Shown one piece after another: positions 37,648 through 47,160 of a DNA stretch of 64,000 bases. The DNA is from Mucilaginibacter sp. OK268 (GTDB lineage: Bacteria > Bacteroidota > Bacteroidia > Sphingobacteriales > Sphingobacteriaceae). A program made the translations under genes and the position numbers. Under the pieces are notes generated by a model that saw nothing but the letters and a program-made list of their open reading frames with translations, was not told the origin of the DNA and did no database searches. The stretch's first letter is position 1, and each line of letters begins with the position of its first letter. The stretch covers positions 1 through 64,000 of the forward strand of contig NZ_FNJV01000006.1 in the NCBI RefSeq assembly GCF_900103125.1. The letters are read 5' to 3'.

Positions 37648-38928
37648 ATGAGAAATTTCTCATTGATTTTTAAACAATTCTCAAGGTCGGTTCTCTTAAT
37701 TGCCGGGTTTGCTTTTTGGGGTTTTTCAAATGCTTATGCTCAGGCCGACGCGGCTAAAGGCGAAGCCATCTTTAAATCCAAATGTACTGCCTGTCATAAG
37801 ATCGATCAGCAATTAATTGGCCCGGCATTGGGTCCGCAACTTACTGAAGAAACGGACGACAAATACCTGATCAAATGGATTCAGAACAACCAGGCCCTGA
37901 TCGCTGCCAAGAATCCTAAGGCATTGGCGATCTATAACAAGTTCAACCAGGCAGGAATGACGGTATTTACCGAGCTTTCTGACGCTGATGTAACCAATGT
38001 TATAGCTTATGCACGTGCCGAATGGAAAACCATAAAGGAAAAACCAGTAGTTGCTGCTGGTGCTACCGGTGCTGCTGCTGAGACTGGTCCGAGCAGTATG
38101 GTTATCTGGGGCTTAGTTGCTGTTATCATTATTGCATTCATTGTGATACTGGTATTAAACAGGGTAGTAGCCACTTTGGAGCGTCTGCTGTTAAAAGGTA
38201 AAGGTGTTGTTATTGATGAAGAGGTTGAACCAACTGCCGAAGAAGTAGCCGAGGCTAAGAAAAAAGATCTGATCAAAAGGATCCTGAAAAATAAGAAACT
38301 GGTATTCTTTATCATTATCTGCGGTACGCTTGCTATGGGCAGCTGGGGATGGGTTACCTTGTGGAACACTAACGTGCACACAGGCTACCAACCGGTACAG
38401 CCTATCAAATACTCACACGAGCTACACGCTGGTACCATGAAAATTGATTGTCAGTATTGCCACACCGGTGCTTACAAATCAAAGAACGCTTCTATTCCTT
38501 CGCTTAACGTTTGTATGAACTGCCACAAGGTTGTTAAAACCGAGTCGCCGGAGATACATAAAATATACGATGCTTTGGGTTATGATCCAAAAACTCAAAA
38601 GTATGACAGCACCGCAGCTAAACCTATCCAATGGATACGCGTTCACAACCTGCCAGATCTGGCTTACTTTAACCACTCACAGCACGTGAAAGTTGGCGGC
38701 ATCAAATGCCAAACCTGCCATGGTCCGGTTCAAACTATGAAAGAGGTTTACCAGTATTCACCATTAACTATGAAATGGTGTATCCAGTGCCACAAACGTA
38801 CCGAAGTTAACGGTAAAGGAAACGCTTACTACGATAGCATACTTGCTGCTCATGATAAGATCAAGAAGGGCGAGAAAGTTACAGCCGCGGTGTTAGGCGG
38901 TATCGAGTGCGGCAAGTGCCACTATTAA
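37648..38928 (+). CDS. actA: Alternative complex III cytochrome subunit ActA, six heme sites
   Basis: A 426-residue multiheme cytochrome c. After a signal sequence, a class I cytochrome c domain carries CTACH (residues 46-50). Two membrane helices follow (VIWGLVAVIIIAFIVILVL and KLVFFIIICGTLAMGSWGW), and then a domain with five CxxCH sites (CQYCH, CMNCH, CQTCH, CIQCH, CGKCH). The last five match the pentaheme ActA core. It would pass electrons from quinol oxidised by the complex towards cytochrome oxidase. It heads a same-strand run reaching the SCO gene with short gaps. Confidence 0.95.
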   Translation: MRNFSLIFKQFSRSVLLIAGFAFWGFSNAYAQADAAKGEAIFKSKCTACHKIDQQLIGPALGPQLTEETDDKYLIKWIQNNQALIAAKNPKALAIYNKFNQAGMTVFTELSDADVTNVIAYARAEWKTIKEKPVVAAGATGAAAETGPSSMVIWGLVAVIIIAFIVILVLNRVVATLERLLLKGKGVVIDEEVEPTAEEVAEAKKKDLIKRILKNKKLVFFIIICGTLAMGSWGWVTLWNTNVHTGYQPVQPIKYSHELHAGTMKIDCQYCHTGAYKSKNASIPSLNVCMNCHKVVKTESPEIHKIYDALGYDPKTQKYDSTAAKPIQWIRVHNLPDLAYFNHSQHVKVGGIKCQTCHGPVQTMKEVYQYSPLTMKWCIQCHKRTEVNGKGNAYYDSILAAHDKIKKGEKVTAAVLGGIECGKCHY

Positions 38929-38966
38929 TAAATAAGAATTTTAGCATTACAGTTTATATAACTTAA

Positions 38967-41900
38967 ATGGACAGCAATAAAAAATACTGGAAAGGTTTAG
39001 AAGAACTAAACAGAACACCAGAATTTGTTGAGAAAAATAAAAACGAATTTGCCGAGCCTATTCCAATTGAGGAAATACTCAGCGGAGATGGTTTATCTGC
39101 TAAAACCCCACGTCGCGACTTTTTAAAGGCGCTTGGGTTTGGTGTAGGCGCGGTTACCCTGGCAGCTTGTCAGCGTGTACCTGTACATAAATCAATCCCT
39201 TACCTTATAAAACCTGAAGAGGTTACACCTGGTGTGGCTAACTACTATTCTTCAACTTATGAGGGGCAGGCTATATTAGTTAAAACACGTGAAGGTCGCC
39301 CTATTAAAGTTGAAGGTAACCCTAACGATATTTTTTCAAAAGGCGGCTTAAGCGCGCAGGCACAGGCATCTGTTCTGGATCTGTATGATGTAAACCGTTT
39401 AAAAGATCCAAAACTGAAAGGCAGCGAAGCCGGATGGTCTGAGATCGATGCTTTTGTGATCAAAGAACTGGCCGCTATTAAAGCAGCTGGTAAAAACATC
39501 CGCTTAGTAACATCAAGCATCAACAGCCCTTCTACTTTAGCTGTAATTGCCGATTTTATTAAGCAATACCCAACAGCTAAACATGTTACTTATGATGCCG
39601 TATCTTATACAGGTATTATACAAGCTAACCAAAACAGCTTTGGTAAAGCCGTAATACCGCACTATAACTTTGATAAGGCTGATATAATTGTAAGTTTTGG
39701 CGCTGATTTCCTGGGAACCTGGATCTCTGGCGAAGAGTTTACCCGTCAGTACGTATCAAACCGTAACAACAAGTCGCTTGAAAGCAAAAAGATGTCACGT
39801 CACATCCAGTTTGAAAGCGGCATGAGCATTACCGGTACCAATGCCGATAACCGTTTAGCGATTAAACCATCAGAAGAAGGTATCGCAATCATCAACTTAT
39901 ATAATGCCATTTCTGGTACTACTTTACCAGGTTCAAAAAAATTAAGCAGCAAAGCAGCAGAAAACGCTATCACTATTGCCGCTAAAGAATTGGTTGCCGC
40001 TAAAGGAAAAGCTTTGGTAGTAGCAGGTTCAAATGACGTAGCTACACAGGTTTTAGTAAATGCCATCAACTCCCTGCTGGGCAGCTACGGTACTACTATT
40101 GATCTGGATAACCCATCAAAACAATACACTGGTAACGATGCCGAGTTTGTTGAGTTTGTAAATGAATTAGGCCGTGGTGAAGTTGCAGGTGTATTATTCC
40201 TGAATGTTAACCCTGCTTACGATTACTTTAAAGCAAAAGAATTTAAAGACGCGCTGGCTAAAGCAAGTCTGAGAATATCCTTCGCTGATCATGATGATGA
40301 AACAGCATTAGTATCAAATGTAATAGCACCAAACCACCATTACCTGGAATCATGGGGCGATGCTAATGCTACTGAAGGTTACTACACCGTTATACAGCCA
40401 ACCATTAACCCGGTATATAACACCCGCCAGGCCGAGCACAGCTTACTGGTATGGGCACAAAACCCGGTTAAAGATTACTATACCTTCGTTCGTAACACCT
40501 GGAACGAAAGCCTGCTTGCTAAAGGTGGTTTATCTGGCCAAAAAGGTTGGGAAACCCTGTTGCAAACCGGTATGATCAAAACTACGCCGAACACTGCAGG
40601 TACTTACACCTTTAACCGTGACCTGAACGCTGTAGCACAAACTATTTTAACCCACAGCGCTTCAATTACAGCTGGCGAAGGCAAGTTTGAATTACAAGTT
40701 TACCAGTCACCTGCAATAGGCGATGGTAAACGTGCCAACAACCCATGGTTACAGGAATTGCCAGATCCGGTTTCGAAAGTTACCTGGGATAACTTTGTAG
40801 CTGTTTCTGTTGCCGATATCAAAAAACTGAAACTAAGCGAAGGCGATGTGATCAAAGTAACCGCTAATGGTTATACTGTTGAGCTTCCTGTACTGGCACA
40901 ACCAGGCCAGGCGCAAGGCACGGTATCCATAGCTGTTGGTTATGGTCGTACAAATGCTGGTCCGGTAGGTGATAACGTAGGTAAAAACGCATTCCCTTTC
41001 TACAGCTTCCGTAACGGAACTTTCCAGACTACTGCTGTAGTTACCGAATTTAACCCAACAGGTATCAAATCGCCGCTTGCGCAAACACAAACGCACCACT
41101 CTTACGAGGGTCGTAGTGTAATCCGCGAAGCTAAATTTGCCGAATACAAAAAGAATCCTGCTGTACACAGCGGCAACGAAAAAGGCCATAAGAACTACGA
41201 CGAAGAAAGCTTATGGGATGTACCAAGCCATGATCGCCCGGTTTATGACTGGGTTATGGCTATCGACTTAAACGCTTGTACCGGTTGCGGTGCCTGTGTG
41301 GTAGCTTGTAACGCAGAAAATAACATTCCTGTAGTTGGTAAAGACGAAGTACGCCGCCGTCGCGAAATGCACTGGATCCGTATCGACCGTTATTACAGCT
41401 ACGAAGAAAAAGGCGAAAGCATTACTGAAGAGTACGAAATTGATAAATTAAAGGATGATGCTTTTGATAACGTAACCGTTGTGCATCAGCCAATGCTTTG
41501 CCAGCACTGTGACCACGCACCTTGCGAAACAGTTTGCCCGGTATTAGCAACCGTTCACTCATCAGAAGGTTTAAACCAGATGGCATACAACCGTTGTGTA
41601 GGTACCCGTTATTGCGCAAATAACTGCCCTTACAAAGTACGCCGCTTTAACTGGTTTAACTACTGGAACGATTCACGTTTTGATAACTACCTGAACAATG
41701 AGCATACTCAACTGGTGTTAAACCCGGATGTTGTTACCCGTTTCCGCGGTGTAATGGAAAAATGCTCAATGTGCGTACAACGTATACAAGCTGGTAAACT
41801 GAAAGCTAAAATTGAAAAACGTCCGTTGAAAGATGGCGAGATCAAAATGGCTTGTCAGCAAACATGTTCTGCAAACGCTATTGTTTTTGGTAACAGAAAC

Positions 41901-42029
41901 GATCCTAATTCAGAAGTTTCAAAAGCACTGAAGAGCGAAAGAACTTACTACGTGCTGGAAGAGTTAAACGTACAACCAGGTATCGGTTACCAGGTAAAAG
42001 TTAGAAACGCAGTTGAATTAGAGGCTTAA
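38967..42029 (+). CDS. actB: Alternative complex III iron-sulfur subunit ActB
   Basis: A 1020-residue periplasmic subunit. A twin-arginine signal (RRDFLKALGFGVGAVTLAAC, Arg49-Arg50) is followed by a molybdopterin-oxidoreductase-like domain that in this family holds no molybdenum, and by a C-terminal ferredoxin-like domain from about residue 771. Its Cys clusters, CTGCGACVVAC, CQHCDHAPCETVCP, CVGTRYCANNCP and CSMCVQR with CQQTC, fit three 4Fe-4S plus one 3Fe-4S cluster, as known for the complex. These form the electron wire between the quinol site in ActC and the ActA hemes. A Cys after the Tat motif suggests a lipid anchor. Confidence 0.95.
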   Translation: MDSNKKYWKGLEELNRTPEFVEKNKNEFAEPIPIEEILSGDGLSAKTPRRDFLKALGFGVGAVTLAACQRVPVHKSIPYLIKPEEVTPGVANYYSSTYEGQAILVKTREGRPIKVEGNPNDIFSKGGLSAQAQASVLDLYDVNRLKDPKLKGSEAGWSEIDAFVIKELAAIKAAGKNIRLVTSSINSPSTLAVIADFIKQYPTAKHVTYDAVSYTGIIQANQNSFGKAVIPHYNFDKADIIVSFGADFLGTWISGEEFTRQYVSNRNNKSLESKKMSRHIQFESGMSITGTNADNRLAIKPSEEGIAIINLYNAISGTTLPGSKKLSSKAAENAITIAAKELVAAKGKALVVAGSNDVATQVLVNAINSLLGSYGTTIDLDNPSKQYTGNDAEFVEFVNELGRGEVAGVLFLNVNPAYDYFKAKEFKDALAKASLRISFADHDDETALVSNVIAPNHHYLESWGDANATEGYYTVIQPTINPVYNTRQAEHSLLVWAQNPVKDYYTFVRNTWNESLLAKGGLSGQKGWETLLQTGMIKTTPNTAGTYTFNRDLNAVAQTILTHSASITAGEGKFELQVYQSPAIGDGKRANNPWLQELPDPVSKVTWDNFVAVSVADIKKLKLSEGDVIKVTANGYTVELPVLAQPGQAQGTVSIAVGYGRTNAGPVGDNVGKNAFPFYSFRNGTFQTTAVVTEFNPTGIKSPLAQTQTHHSYEGRSVIREAKFAEYKKNPAVHSGNEKGHKNYDEESLWDVPSHDRPVYDWVMAIDLNACTGCGACVVACNAENNIPVVGKDEVRRRREMHWIRIDRYYSYEEKGESITEEYEIDKLKDDAFDNVTVVHQPMLCQHCDHAPCETVCPVLATVHSSEGLNQMAYNRCVGTRYCANNCPYKVRRFNWFNYWNDSRFDNYLNNEHTQLVLNPDVVTRFRGVMEKCSMCVQRIQAGKLKAKIEKRPLKDGEIKMACQQTCSANAIVFGNRNDPNSEVSKALKSERTYYVLEELNVQPGIGYQVKVRNAVELEA

Positions 42030-42056
42030 AATTTTTATATACAGAGATTAAAATAT

Positions 42057-43529
42057 ATGGCATCTCATAGTGAATCAATAATAAGGGAACCGTTAATAAC
42101 GGGTAAAGACATTACCTATGGTCAGATCACTGACGATATATTACGTCCCGTAGAAAATATGCCAAGTAAAGCTTGGTGGATCGGTTTTACGGTAGCCTCG
42201 CTCGGAGCATTACTTTGGGTTGTTTCTATCAGCTACACCTTCTGGTACGGAATTGGATCATGGGGACTAAACAAAACAGTAGGATGGGCCTGGGATATCA
42301 CCGGTTTCGTGTGGTGGGTAGGTATCGGTCACGCCGGTACCCTGATCTCGGCCGTATTGTTACTGTTCCGTCAAAACTGGCGTAACTCTATTAACCGCTC
42401 GGCCGAGGCGATGACCATCTTCGCGGTAATTTGCGCGGCCACCTATATCGGCGCTCACATGGGTCGTCCGTGGATGGCTGTTTATTCATTGCCTTTACCA
42501 AACCAGTATGGCTCATTATGGGTTAACTTTAACTCACCGCTGATCTGGGACGTATTCGCGATATCAACTTACTTCTCGGTTTCACTGGTGTTCTGGTACA
42601 CAGGTTTATTGCCAGATATGGCTTCTATCCGTGACCGTGCAACAGGCTTACGCCGCCGCATTTATTCGGTAGCTTCATTCGGCTGGACAGGTTCAGTTAA
42701 AACCTGGCAGCGTTTTGAAACCGTATCATTAATATTAGCAGGTTTATCAACACCACTGGTACTTTCGGTACACACCATTGTATCTATGGACTTTGCAACC
42801 TCGCTTGAACCGGGATGGCACACTACCATTTTCCCTCCTTACTTCGTTGCGGGAGCTATCTTCTCAGGTTTTGCCATGGTGCAAACACTGTTACTGGTAA
42901 CCCGTAAAGTATTAGGTCTGGAAAACTACATCACCATGTTCCACATCGAATCGATGAACAAAATCATCCTGGTAACAGGTTCGGTAGTAGGTGTGGCGTA
43001 CATTACAGAGTTCTTTATCGCTTACTATTCTGGTGGCGAGTACGAACAATATACCTTCTTAAACAGGTTTATCGGTCCGTACTGGTGGGCTGCCTGTATG
43101 ATGTATGGCTGTAACGTATTGATGACCCAGATGATGTGGTCAAAGAAAGTTAGAACCAATATCCCAATTTCATGGGTACTATCTATCATTGTAAATATAG
43201 GTATGTGGTTTGAGCGTTTTGTGATCATCGTTGTTTCCTTACACCGCGATTACATTCCTTCGAGCTGGGCTATGTTTTACCCAACCTGGGTTGATGTAGG
43301 TGTGTTTGTTGGATCTATCGGTATATTCTTTACCATGTTCCTGTTGTTCATCAGGGTAATGCCTTCTGTAGCTATTGCCGAAGTAAAATTACTATTGAAG
43401 AGCGCGAGTGAGCAGGCTAAGAAGAAACAAATTGCCGAAGGTCACTTTGATCCGTCTCACGTAGAATTCTACAAAGAGAACCTAATCAAGTTTGATAGTA
43501 TTGACCATTCTGAATACGAAAAAGCATAA
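42057..43529 (+). CDS. actC: Alternative complex III membrane subunit ActC (NrfD-like)
   Basis: A 490-residue integral membrane protein of the NrfD/PsrC family with about ten helices. Early blocks are PSKAWWIGFTVASLGALLWVVSISYTFWYGIG and FVWWVGIGHAGTLISAVLLLFRQNWR; IFAVICAATYIGAHMGRPWM and CGGEYEQYTF-type loops follow. It is one of the two membrane subunits proposed to oxidise menaquinol and possibly move protons. It begins 27 bases after actB and ends six bases before actD. The assignment is supported both by sequence and by position. Confidence 0.94.
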   Translation: MASHSESIIREPLITGKDITYGQITDDILRPVENMPSKAWWIGFTVASLGALLWVVSISYTFWYGIGSWGLNKTVGWAWDITGFVWWVGIGHAGTLISAVLLLFRQNWRNSINRSAEAMTIFAVICAATYIGAHMGRPWMAVYSLPLPNQYGSLWVNFNSPLIWDVFAISTYFSVSLVFWYTGLLPDMASIRDRATGLRRRIYSVASFGWTGSVKTWQRFETVSLILAGLSTPLVLSVHTIVSMDFATSLEPGWHTTIFPPYFVAGAIFSGFAMVQTLLLVTRKVLGLENYITMFHIESMNKIILVTGSVVGVAYITEFFIAYYSGGEYEQYTFLNRFIGPYWWAACMMYGCNVLMTQMMWSKKVRTNIPISWVLSIIVNIGMWFERFVIIVVSLHRDYIPSSWAMFYPTWVDVGVFVGSIGIFFTMFLLFIRVMPSVAIAEVKLLLKSASEQAKKKQIAEGHFDPSHVEFYKENLIKFDSIDHSEYEKA

Positions 43530-43534
43530 TAAAG

Positions 43535-44071
43535 ATGAGTAGCACCAAATATATATTAGGCATTTTTGATGATCCCGATGATCTGATGCACGGGATTGAC
43601 AAACTACAAAAAAATAGTGTTCCTATTTACGATGTTTACACGCCAATGCCTATCCACGGTATCGACGCTAAACTGGGTATCAAGGACTCCAGATTAGGTT
43701 ACGCGGCCTTCATGTTCGGCTGTATGGGGGGTACAACCATTTTTACAATGGTTTATTATTTCCTGGTACATGACTGGCCAATGGACATCGGTGGTAAAAA
43801 CTTTTTTGCCATCCCCGATTTTATCCCGGTAACTTTTGAGTGGACGGTATTATTCGCATCATACGGTATGGCATTTACCTTCTTTTTCGCCACGCACCTT
43901 TTCCCGGGTCGTGCACCACGGGTAATGGACCTGAGAGCTACAAACGACAAGTTTGTGATCGCCATTGACGCCAAAGGAAATATACCGCACGAGGATATCA
44001 ACACAATATTAAAAGAAGCAGGGGCAAGTGAAGTTAAGCATAACGACAGAAAATATGTTAGCTATGAATAA
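43535..44071 (+). CDS. actD: Alternative complex III subunit ActD (DUF3341)
   Basis: A 178-residue membrane-anchored subunit. The N-terminal soluble part (MSSTKYILGIFDDPDDLMHGIDKLQK) and the pair of helices (LGYAAFMFGCMGGTTIFTMVYYFL and FEWTVLFASYGMAFTFFFATHLF) are typical of DUF3341. The tail (NDKFVIAIDAKGNIPHEDINTILKEAGASEV) faces the cytoplasm or periplasm as a small domain. Its function within the complex is structural. The stop codon at 44071 overlaps the actE start by eight bases, showing translational coupling. Confidence 0.93.
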   Translation: MSSTKYILGIFDDPDDLMHGIDKLQKNSVPIYDVYTPMPIHGIDAKLGIKDSRLGYAAFMFGCMGGTTIFTMVYYFLVHDWPMDIGGKNFFAIPDFIPVTFEWTVLFASYGMAFTFFFATHLFPGRAPRVMDLRATNDKFVIAIDAKGNIPHEDINTILKEAGASEVKHNDRKYVSYE

Positions 44072-44639
44072 ATTAAGAATATTAGGAACAATAGTTATCA
44101 TTATCGCTGCTTCGATTGTAGTAACGTCGTGCAAAGATAAGAGGAGTACCGGATGGGAGTACGCCCCTAATATGTATGAGCATATCGCATACGATCCGGA
44201 TCAAAAGAACCCGAATTTTAAGGATGGCAAAACCGCGCAGGTACCGCCAGCCGGAACTATACCGGTAGGTTTTACCAAATTTGATTATCCAAACACAAAA
44301 GATGGATATGAACTGGCAAGCGTTGAGGTTAAAACCGTACTAGCTCAAACCCAGGCAAACTATAAAGAAGGCAAAATTTTGTTTGAACATTTTTGCTCTC
44401 CATGCCATGGTGTTAATGGTCAGGGTGATGGTTTGGTAACACAACATGGTTATCCGCCGCCGCCATCATATTCAAAAGGCCAGTCATCACGTGGTGGTGC
44501 CATGAAAGACTTAACAGACGGTAAAATATATCATACCATTACTTACGGTGTAAATGCAATGGGTTCATACGCTTCACAGCTGGCCCCGGAAGAACGCTGG
44601 AAAGTGATCATGTATGTTCACCATTTACAAACTTTATAA
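44064..44639 (+). CDS. actE: Alternative complex III monoheme cytochrome ActE, lipoprotein
   Basis: A 191-residue lipoprotein cytochrome c. The start at 44064 (MNKLRILGTIVIIIAASIVVTSC) yields a clean lipobox with Cys23; two ATGs further upstream (44028 and 44055) lie deeper within actD and would lengthen the signal sequence. A single CSPCH heme site sits near residue 113, with a distal Met in the C-terminal region (GVNAMGSYASQL). In known complexes ActE is the periplasmic electron exit point. The overlap with actD is eight bases. Confidence 0.93.
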   Translation: MNKLRILGTIVIIIAASIVVTSCKDKRSTGWEYAPNMYEHIAYDPDQKNPNFKDGKTAQVPPAGTIPVGFTKFDYPNTKDGYELASVEVKTVLAQTQANYKEGKILFEHFCSPCHGVNGQGDGLVTQHGYPPPPSYSKGQSSRGGAMKDLTDGKIYHTITYGVNAMGSYASQLAPEERWKVIMYVHHLQTL

Positions 44640-44652
44640 GAATTAGAACTGA

Positions 44653-45906
44653 ATGAATACTCATAATAGTTTAGACGAGCAATTTGTTTTTACCGGTAAG
44701 GCAAAAACATGGAGTTTAGCTGCCATAGCCCTGGGAGTTCTGGCCATAGCCCTTGGTTTTTTAACTAATCAGGGTGAGCGTACATTTGCCAATTTATTGC
44801 TCATGGGTTATTATTTTACCTGTGTTTGTACGGCCGGTGTATTTTTCTGCGCTTTGCAGTATGTAGCTCAGGCGGGCTGGTCGGCTTCATTGCTGCGTGT
44901 ACCTCAGGCATTTGCCAGGGTATTACCTATAGCAGCTCTTATATTACTGGTTATTATTATAGCTGGTTTAAATTTAACACATCATACCGAAATTGAAGGT
45001 AAAGATGTAGTAGCCCCATATTTATACAAAGTATGGCACCAGGCTGGTGTTACCACACCCGGCAGCGAAAATTACAATCCTGTTTTGGCAGGCAAATCGG
45101 GATTTTTGAACATGCCGTTCTTCCTGATCCGTATCATATTATTTTTAGGCGCTTATATGACATTTGGCTGGTTACTGGCTAAATATTCTGAAACTGAAGA
45201 CGAACTGGGTGGATTATTTTACTACAAAAAGAGCTTTACCATTTCGGCAGCGTTCCTGGTGATCTTCGGATTTACCCAACCGGTGTTTTCTTTTGACGTG
45301 ATCATGTCCTTAGAGGCGCACTGGTTCTCCACCATGTTTGGTTGGTACAACTTCGCGGCCATGTGGGTAAGCTGTTTATCAGTGATCACCTTAACCATTA
45401 TACTATTAAGGTCTGCAGGTTACATGCAATGGGTTACACAGGATCACCTGCATAACCTGGGCCAGTTAATGTTTGGTTTCTCCATATTCTGGACTTACGT
45501 ATGGTTTGCACAGTTCCTGCTGATCTATTACGCTAACATCCCTGAGGAAAGTGTTTACTTCCTGAAAAGATGGGAGCCTGAATTTAAGCCATGGTTCTGG
45601 TTAAATATCGTGATTAACTTTTTAGCTCCTTTATTGATCATCATGGCCCGTGATTCAAAACGTAGCACAAGCATATTGAAGGCAACCTGTATCATCCTGA
45701 TCCTGGGCCACTGGTTGGATTACTTTATCATGATCATGCCTGGTACCGTTGGTGACAAAGTTGGATTTTTCTATATCGAAGTAGGTGTAGCCATAGGATT
45801 TGCCGGATTGTTTACTTATTTGATGTTGAATGCTTTAAGCAAATTCAAATCGCTTATTCCTAAAAAACATCCGTTCCTGCAGGAGAGCCTTCATCATCAC
45901 ATATAA
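44653..45906 (+). CDS. actF: Alternative complex III membrane subunit ActF
   Basis: A 417-residue integral membrane protein with about ten helices, the second NrfD-like half-partner of ActC. Recognisable parts are QFVFTGKAKTWSLAAIALGVLAIALGFL at the start, GKSGFLNMPFFLIRIILFLGAYMTFGWLLAKYS in the middle and FMIMPGTVG with a C-terminal helix bundle. In the complex it pairs with ActC in the membrane. It follows actE by 13 bases. A separate -7 box just after its stop suggests coxB can be transcribed on its own. Confidence 0.93.
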   Translation: MNTHNSLDEQFVFTGKAKTWSLAAIALGVLAIALGFLTNQGERTFANLLLMGYYFTCVCTAGVFFCALQYVAQAGWSASLLRVPQAFARVLPIAALILLVIIIAGLNLTHHTEIEGKDVVAPYLYKVWHQAGVTTPGSENYNPVLAGKSGFLNMPFFLIRIILFLGAYMTFGWLLAKYSETEDELGGLFYYKKSFTISAAFLVIFGFTQPVFSFDVIMSLEAHWFSTMFGWYNFAAMWVSCLSVITLTIILLRSAGYMQWVTQDHLHNLGQLMFGFSIFWTYVWFAQFLLIYYANIPEESVYFLKRWEPEFKPWFWLNIVINFLAPLLIIMARDSKRSTSILKATCIILILGHWLDYFIMIMPGTVGDKVGFFYIEVGVAIGFAGLFTYLMLNALSKFKSLIPKKHPFLQESLHHHI

Positions 45907-45913
45907 TAATTGT

Positions 45914-45921
45914 TATTTTTG
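45914..45921 (+). promoter_or_regulatory. Putative -7 box for coxBA
   Basis: TATTTTTG fits TAnnTTTG in the 48-base gap between actF and coxB, 33 bases before the ATG at 45955. Confidence 0.5.
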
Positions 45922-45954
45922 CAACAAAGTACAGAATACCAAACTGACATTAAA

Positions 45955-47142
45955 ATGGGATTCAGAAAATTTATAAATTCTAAAACATTACTATCGTTTA
46001 TCACAGCGTTTATGCTTTTGGGCACAAACCTGCTGATGGCGCAAACAGAAGCAGCGGCAACTACCGGAGGGCAAACTGATGCCCCCCAGGTTGATTGGAC
46101 TGGTGTTGCATACTATTTGCTTTTATTTTTCCTGGTATGCCTTGGCGTAGCTGTAATAGGTAAAATTCTGAAGATATACGATCTTACACTTAAAATACAA
46201 GGAAAAAAAGGAATGAAATGGAACACAGTGATGGCAGTAGTTTGCCTGGTGTTCCTGATAGCAGGTTTATACGGCGCTTACTGGTCGTTCACAGTACAAG
46301 GTAGCATGACCTTGCCTGAGGCCGCATCTGTACATGGTGTTAAAATTGATGAGATGTTCACAGTCACTACGGTTTTAACCATGATCGTGTTTTTTATTAC
46401 CCAGATATTGTTGTTTGGTTTCTTATTCCAATACAGGCATTCTGACAAGCGCAGGGCTCACTTCCTGCCGCATAACAATACTATTGAAAAGATCTGGACA
46501 ATTGCTCCGGCCATCGTTTTAACTGTATTGGTTGTGTTTGGCTTTTTCACCTGGCAAACCATAATGAATACCACAGATACTAAAGGCGATATCAATATTG
46601 ATATTACCGGTCACCAGTTTGCATGGGAGCTTCGCTACCCGGGTAAAGACGGTGTGTTGGGCCCTAAAGATTTCAGAATGGTATCTGCTGCTAATAAATT
46701 AGGTGTTAACTTTAAAAAACGCAGCAGCTTTGATGATTTGCAGGTTGATACCATGTATCTGCCGGTAAACAAATCGATCAGGTTAAATATCCAGGCATTG
46801 GATGTGATACACTCTGTTTACATGCCTCACTTCAGGGTTCAGCTTAATGCGGTTCCGGGATTACCGACCTTCTTTAAATTTACCCCAACAATTACTACCG
46901 CGCAAATGCGCACCCAGCTTGACGATCCTAAATTTGAATACTTGGTTTATTGCAACAAAATATGCGGTGGCGGTCACTATAACATGCAAAAAGTTGTACG
47001 TGTGGTTACCGAAGCTGAATATCAGGCCTGGCTGTCAAGGCAAAAACCTTACTTAAACGATGCTTTAAGGAAAGAATTGCATTTTGCCGCTGCGGATCAG
47101 CCAAAAACAGAGTCACAAAATAGGTTAGCGTTAAATAATTAA
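45955..47142 (+). CDS. coxB: Cytochrome c oxidase subunit II
   Basis: A 395-residue membrane-anchored subunit that takes electrons into the oxidase at the CuA centre. A signal sequence ending in LLMAQ is followed by two membrane helices before the C-terminal cupredoxin. CuA ligands are the His in VIHSVYMPHFRVQ and the block CNKICGGGHYNMQ with Cys, Cys, His and Met. An extra Ala/Thr-rich stretch sits in the N-terminal region. The ATG at 45955 is chosen because the longer frame starts in the promoter region. No fused cytochrome c domain is present, so the cytochrome partner must be ActA, ActE or another protein. Confidence 0.95.
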   Translation: MGFRKFINSKTLLSFITAFMLLGTNLLMAQTEAAATTGGQTDAPQVDWTGVAYYLLLFFLVCLGVAVIGKILKIYDLTLKIQGKKGMKWNTVMAVVCLVFLIAGLYGAYWSFTVQGSMTLPEAASVHGVKIDEMFTVTTVLTMIVFFITQILLFGFLFQYRHSDKRRAHFLPHNNTIEKIWTIAPAIVLTVLVVFGFFTWQTIMNTTDTKGDINIDITGHQFAWELRYPGKDGVLGPKDFRMVSAANKLGVNFKKRSSFDDLQVDTMYLPVNKSIRLNIQALDVIHSVYMPHFRVQLNAVPGLPTFFKFTPTITTAQMRTQLDDPKFEYLVYCNKICGGGHYNMQKVVRVVTEAEYQAWLSRQKPYLNDALRKELHFAAADQPKTESQNRLALNN

Positions 47143-47160
47143 TATAGAAAGAGAAGCGAT

